A DNA stretch of 64,000 nt. Source: Actinomucor elegans. Its lineage: Eukaryota; Mucoromycota; Mucoromycetes; Mucorales; Mucoraceae. Both the position numbers and the translations under genes were made by a program. Positions 44,596 through 56,291 of the stretch are shown here, one piece after another. The DNA lies in NCBI GenBank assembly GCA_026027325.1, contig JAMSLZ010000010.1, positions 248,001-312,000 on the forward strand. Direction: 5' to 3'. The notes below the pieces were generated by a model. It was given only the letters and a program-made list of their open reading frames with translations, was not told the DNA's origin and did no database searches. The number at the start of each line of letters is the position of its first letter. The stretch's first letter is position 1.

Positions 44596-45590
44596 CACTT
44601 TGGCTAAATTTCATTATTCTGTTTATAACCTAGAAAGAAGACAATTAAAAAAGCCGAATTTGACTAAACTGAACTGGACTTTGCGGGCCCTTCGACGGTA
44701 CTTGTATTTTCCACTACCGATAGTTGTTCAACATATTAAGTTAGATTGTCGGGCTATTGATTCATAGTGATTTATCTCCATTCGCCAATCAACTCATATC
44801 TTCAGTATCAGAGCCTGTTGAAAGAGCAAAGGAAATCATTATTTTTTAGGATATAAAGGTGCTTCAGAATTCTATATTTTTAAGGAAACACATTTACTTA
44901 TATAAAGTATACGCATCTATATTCTTTCATATTATAAACTCGACTTCTTATTATCAACCAAAATTGACCAAAATTGACCAAAAGTCAGTTATAATTCAAA
45001 GCTACATTAACGTTTTAAATATAAAGTAGATTTACCTTTTACTCCAATTAAATCCTTCATAAACTTCATTAATGCAAAATCCATATCTTACTGTTTTTAA
45101 TCTACGTAAGCAAAAAAAAAAAAAAAAATTACCAGTGCCACTCTTTATGCTCTGGCATCATCTTCGACATTCTTCTGATTATCATAGTTTACACTCTTCT
45201 TGTTTTATAATTATTGTATTGAAATATTACATCGTCCACCAAGCTAATTTTGATGTAGTTTTACAAATCCCAAATAATTGCGTTATTACTGTAAAACAAA
45301 TGCCTCCAATAACCACCAAAACCCTCAAAATTATCAATATTTGAATAAATAACACAATCTAAGATTTTATGTCATTAGATGTGCAATAAACTTTTTTATA
45401 AAAGTTGTTTGCTTATATATATTTACCATCAAAGGACAACAAGCCCAATTAGAATGAGAAAAAAAAGTCAAAGTCGAATATTACTACTGAGATCAAATCG
45501 GAATATAATTTACAATAAACGTTTCTGATTGGCTGCAATATTTATAAAATTTAAATGTCATATAAATTATTTAAAGTTAATAGACATCAA
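44596..45590. other. Intergenic before tRNA-Pro
   Basis: No gene supported; the 90-codon frame at 45072-45344 carries a poly-Lys from an A run and no domain. Three near-perfect copies of the decamer AAAATTGACC lie at about 44959-44988. Confidence 0.55.
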
Positions 45591-45663
45591 GGGGTTGATG
45601 GTGAAGTGGTATCATTCTCGCTTTGGGTGCGAGAGGCCCCGGGTTCAAACCCCGGTCGACCCC
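45591..45663 (+). tRNA. tRNA-Pro (anticodon TGG)
   Basis: A complete cloverleaf of 73 bases can be drawn. The acceptor stem GGGGTTG pairs with CGACCCC (one G-U). The D-arm contains GTGAAGTGGTATC, the A-box consensus. The anticodon stem CTCGC/GCGAG encloses TTTGGGT, giving anticodon TGG. The T-arm CCGGGTTCAAACCCCGG is a perfect B-box. No intron. A T-rich tract (TTCTTTTTTATTTTT) directly downstream fits Pol III termination. An identical gene lies inverted at 61314-61386. Confidence 0.97.
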
Positions 45664-46100
45664 TTCTTTTTTATTTTTCTGCTATTAACGTGAGTCGTTT
45701 CTATTTTGTGTTTGTTCGTTTGGGTTCTCTGCATCGACTTGGAACGAGTTCTTTTTGAAATTTAAACTATTGAAATAGACATGATAATGATACTTAGATA
45801 ACTTTTGAGGCTTAAGTAAGACAACCTATTATTTAGAGATTTTGAAATAGCAACAAATATTTAATAATGACATAGTAAAAAGAAAATTTCAGTCAAGTCA
45901 GTTCTAGTTTAATGATTGTAATAGGTTTAGAGTATGAAATGTTTATTGAGTGTGACTATAAATCAGGATCGGTCAGGAGATCTACAGATGTTATTAATAT
46001 AATGAAACAAAAAGAGAGTTGTCTTTCTACATCTAAAATTACGTGGATTTATTATGTGTTTATGTTACAATGAATGATATATATTGTGTTAAGTTAAAGA
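45664..46100. other. Intergenic between tRNA-Pro and kinase gene
   Basis: Contains a partial copy of the dispersed repeat at about 45925-46000 (GAAATGTTTATTGAGTGTGA, AATCAGGATCGGTCAGGAGA, TCTACAGATG). Otherwise nothing recognised. Confidence 0.5.
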
Positions 46101-49100
46101 TCAGTTCGATATCTCATCTCCAGTAACAACATTAGCGCCACGTTTTTCGTTATTACTGCTTACAGTTTCAGTAAAAAGGTCAGCAGATGGTAAAGATTGC
46201 GAGACAGAGGGTGTAGGCAATTCAATAATAGGTAGATTAGATTTTGAGCTACCTATGAAAGCAGCCTTCGTAGTAGATACAGAGGGCTGTAGTAGCTGCT
46301 GCTGCTCTTGCTGTTTTTTTAGCTTCTCAATCTCTCGTTTTAGCTGATCATTTTCTTTAGTCAGTCGATCTCTCTCTCGACAAGACGAAACTAAAAGCTG
46401 CTGTAGATGTTCCTATTATCATTACTTAGTCTTCCTGGAATATCACTAGTATTATTGGATTATATTACCATAGTATATGAGATATCAAGTTGAGCGGAAG
46501 ATCTAATGAAGATGATGAAAAAGCGTTAGACAAAGATAAACATGTAGCGAAAGTGAACCTTACTTTCTTGAACTGTCAACGGAAAAAGAAGGGTGAGAAT
46601 CACTACTTGTAGATAGTTTGCGTATATCTGCTGTTGCTGAAGAAGAACGGCTTCTGTTTGAAAGCGTATTCATTCCTCCATGTGACAAGCCAAATAGCAA
46701 GTCTTGTAGCATGGCTTTTTGAACTTCTGTTTGCTTCAAAAGCGCTTCCATATGTCCATACACTAACTGCTGCTGTTGTGGATCCATTATTGCGACTGAT
46801 TTTATAGTCTGAGGATGAAGATTACGTCGCTCATCCGATTGCTGCATCATAGCAGCTAGACCAGCAGCTACTGATGCTTGAGATGAATTGCCATTCAATG
46901 TGGTGTGTGGAGATTCTAAGCGTTCAGCAGGTGTCATAGCTCCTGTCAGTTCAAAACGCCCTTTTTTGCGGCATTCAGGCGATCCAGGTATAACTAGTGT
47001 CTCAAAAGGATACAATGTTTCTTCAAATGGTGTGTCTTCTTTTTCAATAGAGAAACGACCTATTTTGCTTGAACTAAAAGATTCGCGAGAGAGATTGCGT
47101 TGATGGCGCGAGGACTGTTCTCTGCTTAACGGCAATGTCTCGAACTTTACTTGTGATTGATCTACTTGTGAATCATGAGATAGTGCGCTCGTTGTTTGAG
47201 GAATAGGTGTGGAGGGCTGCAAATGCTGTACCTCAAATCTTGACTTGCGTTCTACTTTACTAATAGGTTAATCCATCGCATATTTAAAGCAAGATACATT
47301 GCTTCTACTTACTGCCTTTTAAGCTGTCAGTACTGGTGATACGAGACATAGGAAATGAACGTATCTCACCAGGCAATTCTGGAGGTAGGACTGGGCTAGT
47401 CGCTGGAGCAGTTTCGAGTTTGTTATCTGTATTCACTGTACGAATTGAAGTAGGTTGATTTACACTAAATCGTCCCTTTCGAAGCACTTCTATATTTTCT
47501 TGTTGTGGCATAGATGGTGCAGCAGCACCGGTGCAGATTCCCAAACCTACACCCATTGCGCTTTGCCAGCTACTGTCAACAGTACTTGGTGGAGAATGGC
47601 CATGAAAGATGGATGTTGCAGTTGTTGAAGGTGTTGTGCTACTAGAAAGACTGTGTGCTGACAGAGTGTTATTGCTGGGTGATAGGGATCTTTGAGAAGA
47701 CAATGTGTCCATAGTTGCATCTTCAATAACGAAGCGCGATTTTCGAACCGGTACAGGTGAAGCAATTTCTGGTTCAGTCAATGCGGGTGATGGTAGATCA
47801 GGCTTACTGTTCACAACTACATCACCAAATGATATATGTGCTTTGCGAGTTGTGTTAGGAACATGCTGCGAAGGGATCTCCTCTTCATCCGAGTTATCAA
47901 AATCCCATTGCTGAATCGTGTTTTTGTCTATGGTCGTTTGCTTGAAGCCAGTCTTTCTGTGTGTTCTTTGGTCTAAAGGTGGTACACAAGTCAAGATAGT
48001 TTTAACAAGATAATCCTTCTTTTTTGCTTGTTTAAAGAATGGATGCAGCAAAAGCTTTTCAGCAGTAGGTCTACGAAAAGAGATGAGATACATTTATATC
48101 TACACATCATTCTACACACCTTTTGCTAGGATCTTTCTTTAAGCAACAATCAATCATTTCTTTGAATAAGCGCGAGTATTTGTACTTTGTATGTTCTCTA
48201 TCCAGAGTAGGCGGCGATTGATTAAGGGTCATCATTAAAACCTTTGTATAGAATTAGCGTAAGTTCCTTGATATAATTAGCTTACCTTCATTGGAGCAAA
48301 CTTGGCAAAAGGAGCATGCCCAGTGGCTAATTCGATAGCAGTAATGCCAAAACTCCAAATATCAGCTTTGAAATCATATCCTGACTGTTCCATTACTTCA
48401 GGTGCCATCCAACAAGGCTAATAGACGTTAGTAAAAGTATCGTTCTGTGCTACTCAATACTTACAGTGCCCACAAAGGTTTTCCGGACCTCATTATTTTC
48501 AGTCAGGGAACTTGATACCCCAAAATCTGCTAAAAGGACAGTACCTTGATCATCCATCAACAGATTCCCTGCTTTTACATCACGATGAATATGATTATTC
48601 CTATGCAAATAAACCAGCCCTTCTAAAGCTTGTTTCAATATAGTGGCAATGGCTGGTTCTTCAAAGCCATCTTGAAACCCATTCTTGATAATATCCAAGC
48701 AGGATCCTAATCAAGGTGTGAGAAAAAAAAATATATTGCCAAGCATACCGTACCTCCAGATAAATAAGGCGTGGCTATATACAACTTGGAACCATTAACA
48801 AATGAGCCATAAACTCGAAGTACATTGGGATGCTTGGACAGCGCCATTAATGCCGTTTCGCGCTAAGTAAAAATAAAAGGTTGGTTTCCCTAATAAAATG
48901 AAATGTACATATAATAGTTACTCTAAGCTCATCGATCTGATTCCTTTCAAACAGATCAAGATCAATCATCTTGATAGCAACCCTCGCATTCTTAGGTTTG
49001 TAAGTAGCATTATACACAACAGCTGATGATCCATATCCTTTTTTTTTCAAAATAAACATTCAATATCTCTATACAAACAAACAGAAATGGTTTACCTATA

Positions 49101-49381
49101 GGGTTCTTTATTTCGAAATCGTCGACATGGCAAGAGAAGGGCGCTTCCTCATCGCTATTATTCAAATTGCCACGATTAAGGGGAGGGACACAAGAGCTAT
49201 TAGTACTTGTTCGAGAAAATGATGCTAATGTGTCTACTGTAGGCATAGAAGAAGGATGAAGCGAGATTGCTCGAAGGAAACTTCCTGATCTCGATCTTGT
49301 ATTGCCTGAACGTTCCAAAGAAGTGTTGGAAGGGTTTGCGTGTTTTAGAAAAGATAAAGGATTATGTGACGGCTGAGTCAT
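46101..49381 (-). CDS. Ste20-family kinase, OSR1/SPAK (FRAY)-like
   Basis: Ten exons: 49096-49381, 48922-49037, 48754-48862, 48465-48706, 48286-48417, 48120-48241, 47313-48070, 46564-47251, a 34-base exon 46469-46502, and 46101-46412. They give 932 residues. The kinase domain is at about 88-350: [42 protein letters not shown] and the activation loop [16 protein letters not shown]. The GCK-VI type extension follows, with [10 protein letters not shown] near 391-400 resembling the PF1 motif of OSR1/SPAK. The long tail carries five RF motifs: RFVI 448, RFSV 536, RFEV 593, RFSI 654 and RFEL 687, each after Lys/Arg and Gly/Ser. The C-terminus has a coiled coil ([21 protein letters not shown]). No CCT/PF2 domain is recognisable. 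Such kinases control ion homeostasis or cell polarity; the fungal role is unknown. Confidence 0.93.
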
Positions 49382-51117
49382 GGTTTATATAATAGAAGCA
49401 AAGAAAAGAAAGTAAATGAAAGTGGGAAAGATAGAATTCCAGCAGCAGCAACAGCAAAGCAGGAAGCAGCAGGATTTTTTGTTGGTTACAAACCAGCCAA
49501 ATATGAAAGAGATGAGCAGGGTTTAATCGCCGTTGAATCAAGTGTCACTGGTAACGTGAAGGTAGCCTTAGTTTGAAATAAAGGACCTAAGATACTTTTA
49601 CACATGAAACATTCCAAGTGTAACAGTGTCGAGTTATCATGCAGCAAAACCATAGGAAGAGTTCCGAGTACTGGCTGAATATCAGTTTTTCTGTACCATA
49701 GGATATATAAATCACCCATTTTTATAATCGGATCGTGGACAATCATAGTAAAACACCACCTATTTCAAGTTCTCTGGTTCATCCTCTTCTTGATATAAAA
49801 TTACGTATATTATCTCACCTAAAAGAGCACGTCTATTTCTATACTCTTCCTTGAAACTATGTATTTAACTCGGCTTACTGTTGAGCCAGAAGCGATTTAG
49901 TAATGACGATGGGGCATCATAAGCTATCAATGTAATGTCCGATTTATTTATCGACAAAACGCTTTTATCAGTCACTGGAGTTTATCCATATTAACACATA
50001 GTAATCAGTATTGGCTTATTAAAAGATAGCCATTTTATTTTATATTTGGACTGAAAAAAACACGTATATCTTGGTTTGTTATGGATCTAAATGCAGTTTT
50101 GTAATCTGAAGGACGGATCATGGGCAGTCGTTTTGTTCTCCGTCTTAATTGACATAGAACGACAGCAGTAGCTCTCGAAATAAAATAATTGTATCTATAC
50201 GAACAGCTAGAAAATATACGACTTTGCTTTTCAGTGAAGATTTAAAGCAAAATATATTCTTTTAGATGAATGGAGTTATATGACTGTAGACATCTTCATA
50301 AACATTTCACAAAGCTTCGAAATGTCTAAACTTTTGGATTTCTAAAATATTTTTTTATTTTTTATTTTCCAATAATTTGCAACTTATGCTAACGGTCCAA
50401 GATAAGGCTGCGAGTAGTGTCACTTATATAATCATTTCTTTTTTTTTAGTGATTTCAATTTTAGATAATAAATCACCGCCCAAAAATTGGCATGCACAGT
50501 ATTCGACGCGTGAGAGGGCTGATCTCAGTCAAATGTCGTGACTGATGAGTAGTTCATGCTCAAAATAAACTGGTGTTCCTGGTAGAATTTCAATTTGGCA
50601 TCAGTACTATCCACATTTTTAATTCGTAGCATTCATTAGCCAATGATCTACTCACTGTAAATAATGCTTCAATCTTATACTCTGTTTGAATCAACATACA
50701 AAAACTACTGTGACATCATGCTGAAAATCGAAAGAAAAGGTTTCTTATTCAAGCGAACAGATCATAGAAATTAAAAAGGGTCCTTAGAAACCATACCAGA
50801 GTCGAAAAGCAGCCCTTAGCGACCATTTCTTCATCAAAATCTTGGTCCTTGACAACACTTAGCTGCCAAATAGTAATAGTAGTCATGACTAACACCTTGG
50901 GATGTCTTAGTATGTAACTTGGGATATCTTAATAAATAAATTTGGGTTATAATTCTATCTTTAGTTCGATTTATAGTTTCATCATCGTATGACACTGGCT
51001 AACCCAGCCATTTTTAAAGGCCCACGAAAAATTTGAAGTGAGATAGGGTATCTCCCTTTTACCCTATAATTCCACTATATCGCCCCCTCTTTCTCTTTCT
51101 AATATTCAAAACGACAA
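49382..51117. other. Intergenic with one weak ORF
   Basis: 1.7 kb between divergent genes. It holds the promoters of the kinase (-) and the inositol phosphate kinase (+), and the doubtful frame 49486-49746. The CAGCAGCAACAG tract at 49440-49475 is in the kinase leader. Confidence 0.5.
49486..49746 (-). CDS. Doubtful ORF of 86 codons
   Basis: ATG-initiated, amino-acid composition is protein-like (GDLYILWYRKTDIQPVLG, MVLLHDNSTLLHLECFMCKS), with alternating hydrophobic residues. It lies 100 bp upstream of the kinase start on the same strand, so it could be an upstream exon or a small separate gene. No family recognised and no splice join to the kinase was found. Confidence 0.3.
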   Translation of the reverse strand: MIVHDPIIKMGDLYILWYRKTDIQPVLGTLPMVLLHDNSTLLHLECFMCKSILGPLFQTKATFTLPVTLDSTAIKPCSSLSYLAGL

Positions 51118-52510
51118 ATGGGTCATGCAATAAAGACAGTTGGTTTGATTTTCACGAGGAAAAAGATTGAACGTTCAGGATTTATTGGACTTGAAGATTA
51201 TGCAATGTAAGCCTTTCTTTTTCTCGAGACAAAAAAAAAAAAAGAGAGAGAGATGTAATGCTAATTTTAAGCCTACAGCAAACGCAATATTCGAATTATT
51301 CATATTGATCTTTCGATGCCTATCGAAGATCAAGGGAAATTAGACTTGATTGTCCACAAGATGACCGATCTTGTCGCGAAAATAGAACGCGGAGATACTG
51401 AAGCAGAAGAACTATATCAAAAGTTTATTGTGAGTATGCTTTTATTTATTGCTAGTATATGATGAATACTAATTTAACTGGATAGACATATACAAGAAAC
51501 CATCCAGATGTAATTATCGTTGATGCTTGGCCAGATATTGAAAAAGTACTCGATAGAATGCTCTTATACCATCATACGAAAGCGTGTGCAGCCAATGACA
51601 CACTAGGTCAGATTTTTTGTGTTGTTGTTTCATTGCAAAAAAAATTAACCTGTGAAATAGATAACCAGCCATTGTTTTATGTACCGAAAAGTATTGCCCT
51701 GAATTCGATCAAGGACTGGAAAGACAATTTGGATATTCGTTTTCCAGTAAGTTCGGAACTAAGTGATTCAAACGGTTATTAAGAAAAAAAATAGATTATG
51801 TGTAAACGCAGAACAGCCTGTTCCTCAACTGAAGCACATCAAATGACACTTATACCCTCATTAAAAGGCATGACTCAATTAGAAAAGTATATCAAAGACG
51901 ACGCAGTGATGCTGCAAGAGTTTGTTCAACATGATGGTGTCATTGTCAAAGTATATGTAGCTGATGGAAATATCAGTGCTTCAACACGTCCTTCTTTTAA
52001 GAATCTCGACCATAGTGGAGGTAGGTAATCAACGATTCGCATCTTGATCTAACCGGTACATATAGATGTGGTTCATTTCGATAGTCAGACTTTACCCAAA
52101 ACATTTGAACAAAAGATCGCACTTTCAGATGACCTTGATAAAGTGTTCCTGAGATCTGATCCAAGTGATATTCATATCAGAAAAGAGATGCTTTTAGATG
52201 AACGCAAACTACAAAAGATTGCAGACAGTCTATACAACCAATTGGTAAAGATTGGTGCACGTCCCTAATTATTTACTAAATTTAGTGTATTTAACTGTAT
52301 AGGGTTTGACATTCTTTGGTTTTGATGTATTGTTACAATCGCACACCAATGATTACTACGTAGTAGATGTAAATTATTTCCCAAGTAAGTGCTATAGCTT
52401 TAATGTGTGTTATATATCCACTAATCAAAAATCCAGGTTTCAAAGATGTACATGACTTCCATTCGATATTTGTCGACATTTTGGAAAAGAGATTAGCAAT
52501 GAAACAGTAA
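51118..52510 (+). CDS. Inositol-tetrakisphosphate 1-kinase (ITPK1 family)
   Basis: Eight exons, 51118-51206, 51279-51429, 51486-51606, 51661-51746, 51795-52020, 52066-52244, 52303-52384 and 52437-52510, give 335 residues. ITPK1 is an ATP-grasp kinase that phosphorylates inositol tri-, tetra- or pentakisphosphates. Family blocks: VGLIFTRKKIERSGF, NIRIIHIDLSMPIEDQG, HPDVIIVDAWPDIEKVLDRM, FPIMCKRRTACSSTEAHQMTLIPS (in parts, with the Lys and His of the ATP/substrate site), MLQEFVQHDGVIVKVYVADG, RPSFKNL, LTFFGFDVLLQ and YVVDVNYFPSFK, where D-x-N-x-F-P is the metal-binding signature. All joins are in phase. ITPK1 is best known from plants and animals; most studied fungi use other inositol phosphate kinases. 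Confidence 0.95.
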
Positions 52511-52589
52511 TGAAATAAACGTATATATAAACAATTGTAAAAGCGAGAGTTTTGTTTGCACAAAAATTAATTTATTACTTAAACTAAAT

Positions 52590-53654
52590 TTAGTTGGTAG
52601 CGGCAGCGGCAGCTCTACGGCGGTCACGCTCTTCAGTGATGGAGAGCTTGACACCCTTACCCTTGGGGAGAGAGATCATGGGCTTGGGACCTTGACCGAG
52701 AACGAAGACGTTGGAGATACGAGTAGCGAAAACACGATCCAAAGCATCCTTGATGTGAACAATTTCGAAACCACCAATGTGACGTTCACGGTGAACAATT
52801 TGACCAACACGACCAATGTTACGACCACCAGTAATCATAACAACATTACCAACTTCGAACTTGACGAATTCAACAATCTTGTTTTCCTCGAGGTTGAAAC
52901 GGACGGTGTCGTTAACCTTGATCAAAGGATCGGGGTAACGCATGGTACGGCCATCGTGAGTGGTGATGTAAGGAATACCCTTGGAACCAACCAAGACCTT
53001 CTTGACCTTACAGAGCTTGTACTTGGCCTCTTCGTCAGTGATACGGTGAACGGCGAAACGACCCTTAACATCGTAGACGAGACGGAAGTTTTCACCAGTC
53101 TTCTCAATAGAGATGACATCCATGAAACCAGCGGGGAAGGTAGAATCGGTACGGACCTTGTTATCAACCTTGACCAAACGTTGCATGAGGATGGCTTGAA
53201 CTTCACGACCGTTAAGAGCGTACTTAAGACGGTTACGGATGAAGACGATCAAAGGAAGACATTCACGAGTCTTGTGGGGACCAGAAGAAGGCTTAGGGGC
53301 ATAAGAACCTATAATACAAAAAAAAAGTTGAGTGTTTAATTCAATGGAAATTGATTGAATCCTTGTTTTAACGTCAAGTTGATCTTTGGTAGAGAACGCT
53401 TATACAAGAAAACAATAACGAAATAGCTTACCCAAAAGTTTGTCAAGCATCCAGTGCTTGGGAGCTGCGAGACGCTTCATGTGTTTCTTGGGACCACGAG
53501 CCTAATGTCAAAAAGAGTCTATGAGTATTCCGTTATTATTTCGTAATCCATCCATCTAGTCATCACTCATCCATCCATCTATTCATCAAGGTTTGAAATA
53601 GAATAATGATGCTACATGAACTGGCATTTGTTGAATTGGTTGTCATTTTACCAT
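52590..53654 (-). CDS. RPS4: 40S ribosomal protein eS4
   Basis: Three coding exons: 53652-53654 (the ATG alone), 53432-53501 and 52590-53308. They give 263 residues, the standard length. The second exon starts [24 protein letters not shown] and the third [19 protein letters not shown] (both in parts). An S4 RNA-binding segment ([21 protein letters not shown]), the RPS4 central domain and a KOW-type [16 protein letters not shown] motif follow. It is a structural protein of the small ribosomal subunit. The codon choice is strongly biased to preferred codons, unlike its neighbours, as expected for high expression. Because of this bias the opposite strand is open for 215 codons; that is not a gene. 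Its stop is 79 bp from that of the convergent ITPK gene. Confidence 0.97.
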
Positions 53655-54823
53655 TGTGAGATAACTATCAAGGGGATAAAAAAGGAGGATTCAATGGTTT
53701 GCGTAAACTGATACAGGTTATCGATACTTCCTCTCGGTGGCTGAGATTTGTGTGACTCCTTTCATGCGCCTATCTGCGATTGAAAACACTCCCTCCTCCT
53801 GGATAAATTACCTTTTAGCTCCAATTTTTCGAAACTTTGGCTCTAACATTAGGTAGAGAACTTGATTATAGGGGCATAGTATCTTATATTAAAAAATGTT
53901 TATTCTATTAGAAAAAGTATATGTATATCTTTTCCCTAGGTTTTATTAGCGTACAATTAAAAATTCAAAAATTACATATAATTTAAAAATGATAGCTCTG
54001 TTTTAAAGCATGATACAAGGTAAACTTGCACTAATACATAGATAAACTTTTAAATTATATGCAGTTCTTGTTTAGCCACTTTATCTGATTGGCTGTGAAA
54101 CAGCCCAATGTGACGTTTAAAGGATCTTATGAATAAAAGGATTTTTTCCGTTAAAAAAATTGACTGTGAAGATAAGGACACCGTTAGAGACTATTATCGT
54201 GAGATCTTTGTAAAAATCGCCTTATAAGGAATTTTTTAAACGTCTCACAGTAATACTCTCCATCTGGTGTCCTTATACTGGGATTGGTTTTCTCCAAATT
54301 GAAGCTGCTTATCTATGATATTATGATAGTAAGTGTGATCACTGCTCAAGTTTACTGTATGTTTATTGTTTCCAGCTTACATATATGTGATTTTCATTCA
54401 TAGGTGAGGATATCTAAACTATGCCCTATTATAGTAGCAAAAAAAATACTACTATTTAATCTTAACAACTAAATTGCGAGTGAAGCCGTCAAGTTCTATT
54501 TCCCTTTTACCAGCTTTTCCCAGTATATCTGAAAATGTCATGATTTGCTGTTAAGTTTTGCAATGTTATTTACTCAAAGTTCCAGAAAATTCGAAAAAAA
54601 GTTCTCTTTTCTCTCCTTCGTCTCTTCTAAAGTTGTATACTCAATATTAATACATATGTCACATAAATGTAAGACAAGTTCTTCCTGTGAGCCATGCATT
54701 GAAGCTGAATGAGTCCTTCAACATCCTCTTATAAACTAAGGATGATACTGCTGTCCAAGGAAGTCTTTGGAATAAATAAATTAGAGGCTTCAAAGAAAGA
54801 AAGAGAAGATAGATAATGCGTCA
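53655..54823. other. Intergenic with one MITE copy
   Basis: Leader and promoter of eS4 (CATCCATC-type short repeats at 53548-53586 lie in its first intron just inside the gene), then AT-rich DNA with a hairpin element at 54171-54277. Confidence 0.55.
54171..54277. mobile_element. Hairpin MITE, copy 1
   Basis: About 107 bases, nearly palindromic throughout. Terminal inverted repeats GATAAGGACACC (54171-54182) and GGTGTCCTTAT (54267-54277), inner arms GTGAGATCTTTG and CGTCTCAC, and centre CCTTATAAGG. No coding capacity, as expected for a non-autonomous element mobilised in trans. A related copy lies 1.1 kb away. No clear target-site duplication seen. Confidence 0.72.
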
Positions 54824-55211
54824 ATGATCATAGCATCTTCAGCTCTTCCATTGCCCCCTCCTATTCAACATATGATGCTTAAACTAAACCAAGAAGAAAT
54901 ATCTCAAAAAGAACAATTGTGTGAATCAATATATAAAAAAAAAACTTCCAGATAAAACAGTTGATGATTATATCATGTACTATGCCGCCTTAGATAATTA
55001 CGAAATCAAAAGTCTTCCAATTGCCGCTAGAACATGTAAGAAAGCACTCTTTTTTTATTACTAAAATATTAACATTTTCATTATAAATAATGTACTCGAA
55101 GCTACAAAAAAAATTCGAGTATTTCCCGATGATCCTAATGTTTTTTTTCCAATACAACATTTACTTAATAAAAGATGCATTCGATGTAATCATCGTAAAT
55201 ATGTTCAATAA
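54824..55211 (+). pseudogene. Small two-exon gene broken by a poly(A) frameshift, or homopolymer error
   Basis: From ATG 54824 the frame reads MIIASSALPLPPPIQHMMLK and continues protein-like to a run of ten A at about 54935-54944, then stops. In the next frame from that run the text continues KKLPDKTVDDYIMYYAALDN and EIKSLPIAART. After an intron (GTAAGA donor at 55036, acceptor ending at 55101) it continues TKKIRVFPDDPNVFFPIQHLLN and KRCIRCNHRKYVQ, stop at 55209-55211. The ending has a CIRC zinc-knuckle-like pair. One base more or less in the A run would join the two. No family recognised. It lies between the two MITE copies. Confidence 0.5.
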
Positions 55212-55358
55212 AAATTCTTAATATAACATGTACTCTGTTATCCCATGAAAAATATATAATTACGCTTCATTTATATCCTTAAATGCTAATTTAATACTAT
55301 TACATGGATTCGTGTATCTTTTATGTCAACGAAATTACGCCTTTTTTTCTATAGCGAA

Positions 55359-55460
55359 GATAGGGACACCGATTGGAAACTGTTTCGTGAGATCTTTAAA
55401 AATTTACTTATAAGGCGATTTTCAAAGATCTCACAATAATAGATCCTAACAGTGTCTATC
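55359..55460. mobile_element. Hairpin MITE, copy 2
   Basis: About 102 bases with terminal repeats GATAGGGACACC and AGTGTCTATC, inner arms CGTGAGATCTTT and AAAGATCTCAC, and centre TTATAAGG. Its right half matches the reverse complement of the left half of copy 1 (TTATAAGGCGATTTT, CAAAGATCTCAC, ATAATAG), showing the two are one family. Strong potential to fold as a hairpin. Confidence 0.7.
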
Positions 55461-56291
55461 CTCAGTCAGCTAAAACGAAAATAAGCGGTATCTAATCGAG
55501 AACGTGTGTAAAAGTACTGCTACAACTTATTAATATTAAAATATTGGATATTGATCTTTATTCGGTTTCTATTACCTTGTCAAATTTACTGATACGGACC
55601 ATATGAGTTCTATACAATAATCAAAATACGGATATATATCTTAAATTATGGAAAAAAATGTTTAACTGCAAATAAACACCTTAACATCCTTAAAGGATGA
55701 TGTAGAATTATTGCCTTCATCTTCTCGCTCTATAAGCTTTTCTCGTATTTTATTAGCTGATAGAGATCCAATAAATTAAGCCTGAAGTCTTTTAATAAAT
55801 TTTTCTTGAGCTTTGATCTCATTTTTTATAACCAAAAAGTATTGACACCTAAAATTCTATTAACAAATTTTGTTCAAGGTTGGATTATGGGTGACATAGC
55901 GTAAATATTGTACGATACTTTGCCTATTTCTTTCAATCATCATCGGCATAAAAAAAAAGTTTTCAAATGTTCTATATACAATAAAATTCATAGAAAATAA
56001 GCTTATATATTCTCTGGTATATTATACCTGTGTCACTAATAGGCCATGCCTCCTAAGTATTATATTTGGGCTCTATAAGAAAAATGTTGTGTTTTGAAAG
56101 TTTGATTTTAGGATATACCCCCTACAGCTTTTTTTTTGAAAATTGAATATTTAGGATCGCTTTAACAACTCTACATTGTGCAGCCGGTTCCAATTTAATA
56201 TTTGATGGCTACTACATTTTAAAGATAAAACGCTGTACTCACTGGAACCATTATTTGGCTCTAGAATAATAAGTAATAATACTTTAGTAAA

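Noticed and set aside
45072..45344. 90-codon plus-strand ORF before tRNA-Pro
   Set aside because: Contains poly-Lys from an A run, no domain, no splice partners; composition looks random.
52692..53339. 215-codon open frame on the plus strand
   Set aside because: It is exactly antisense to the highly codon-biased eS4 gene; its Thr/Asn/Val-rich translation is the mirror of preferred codons.
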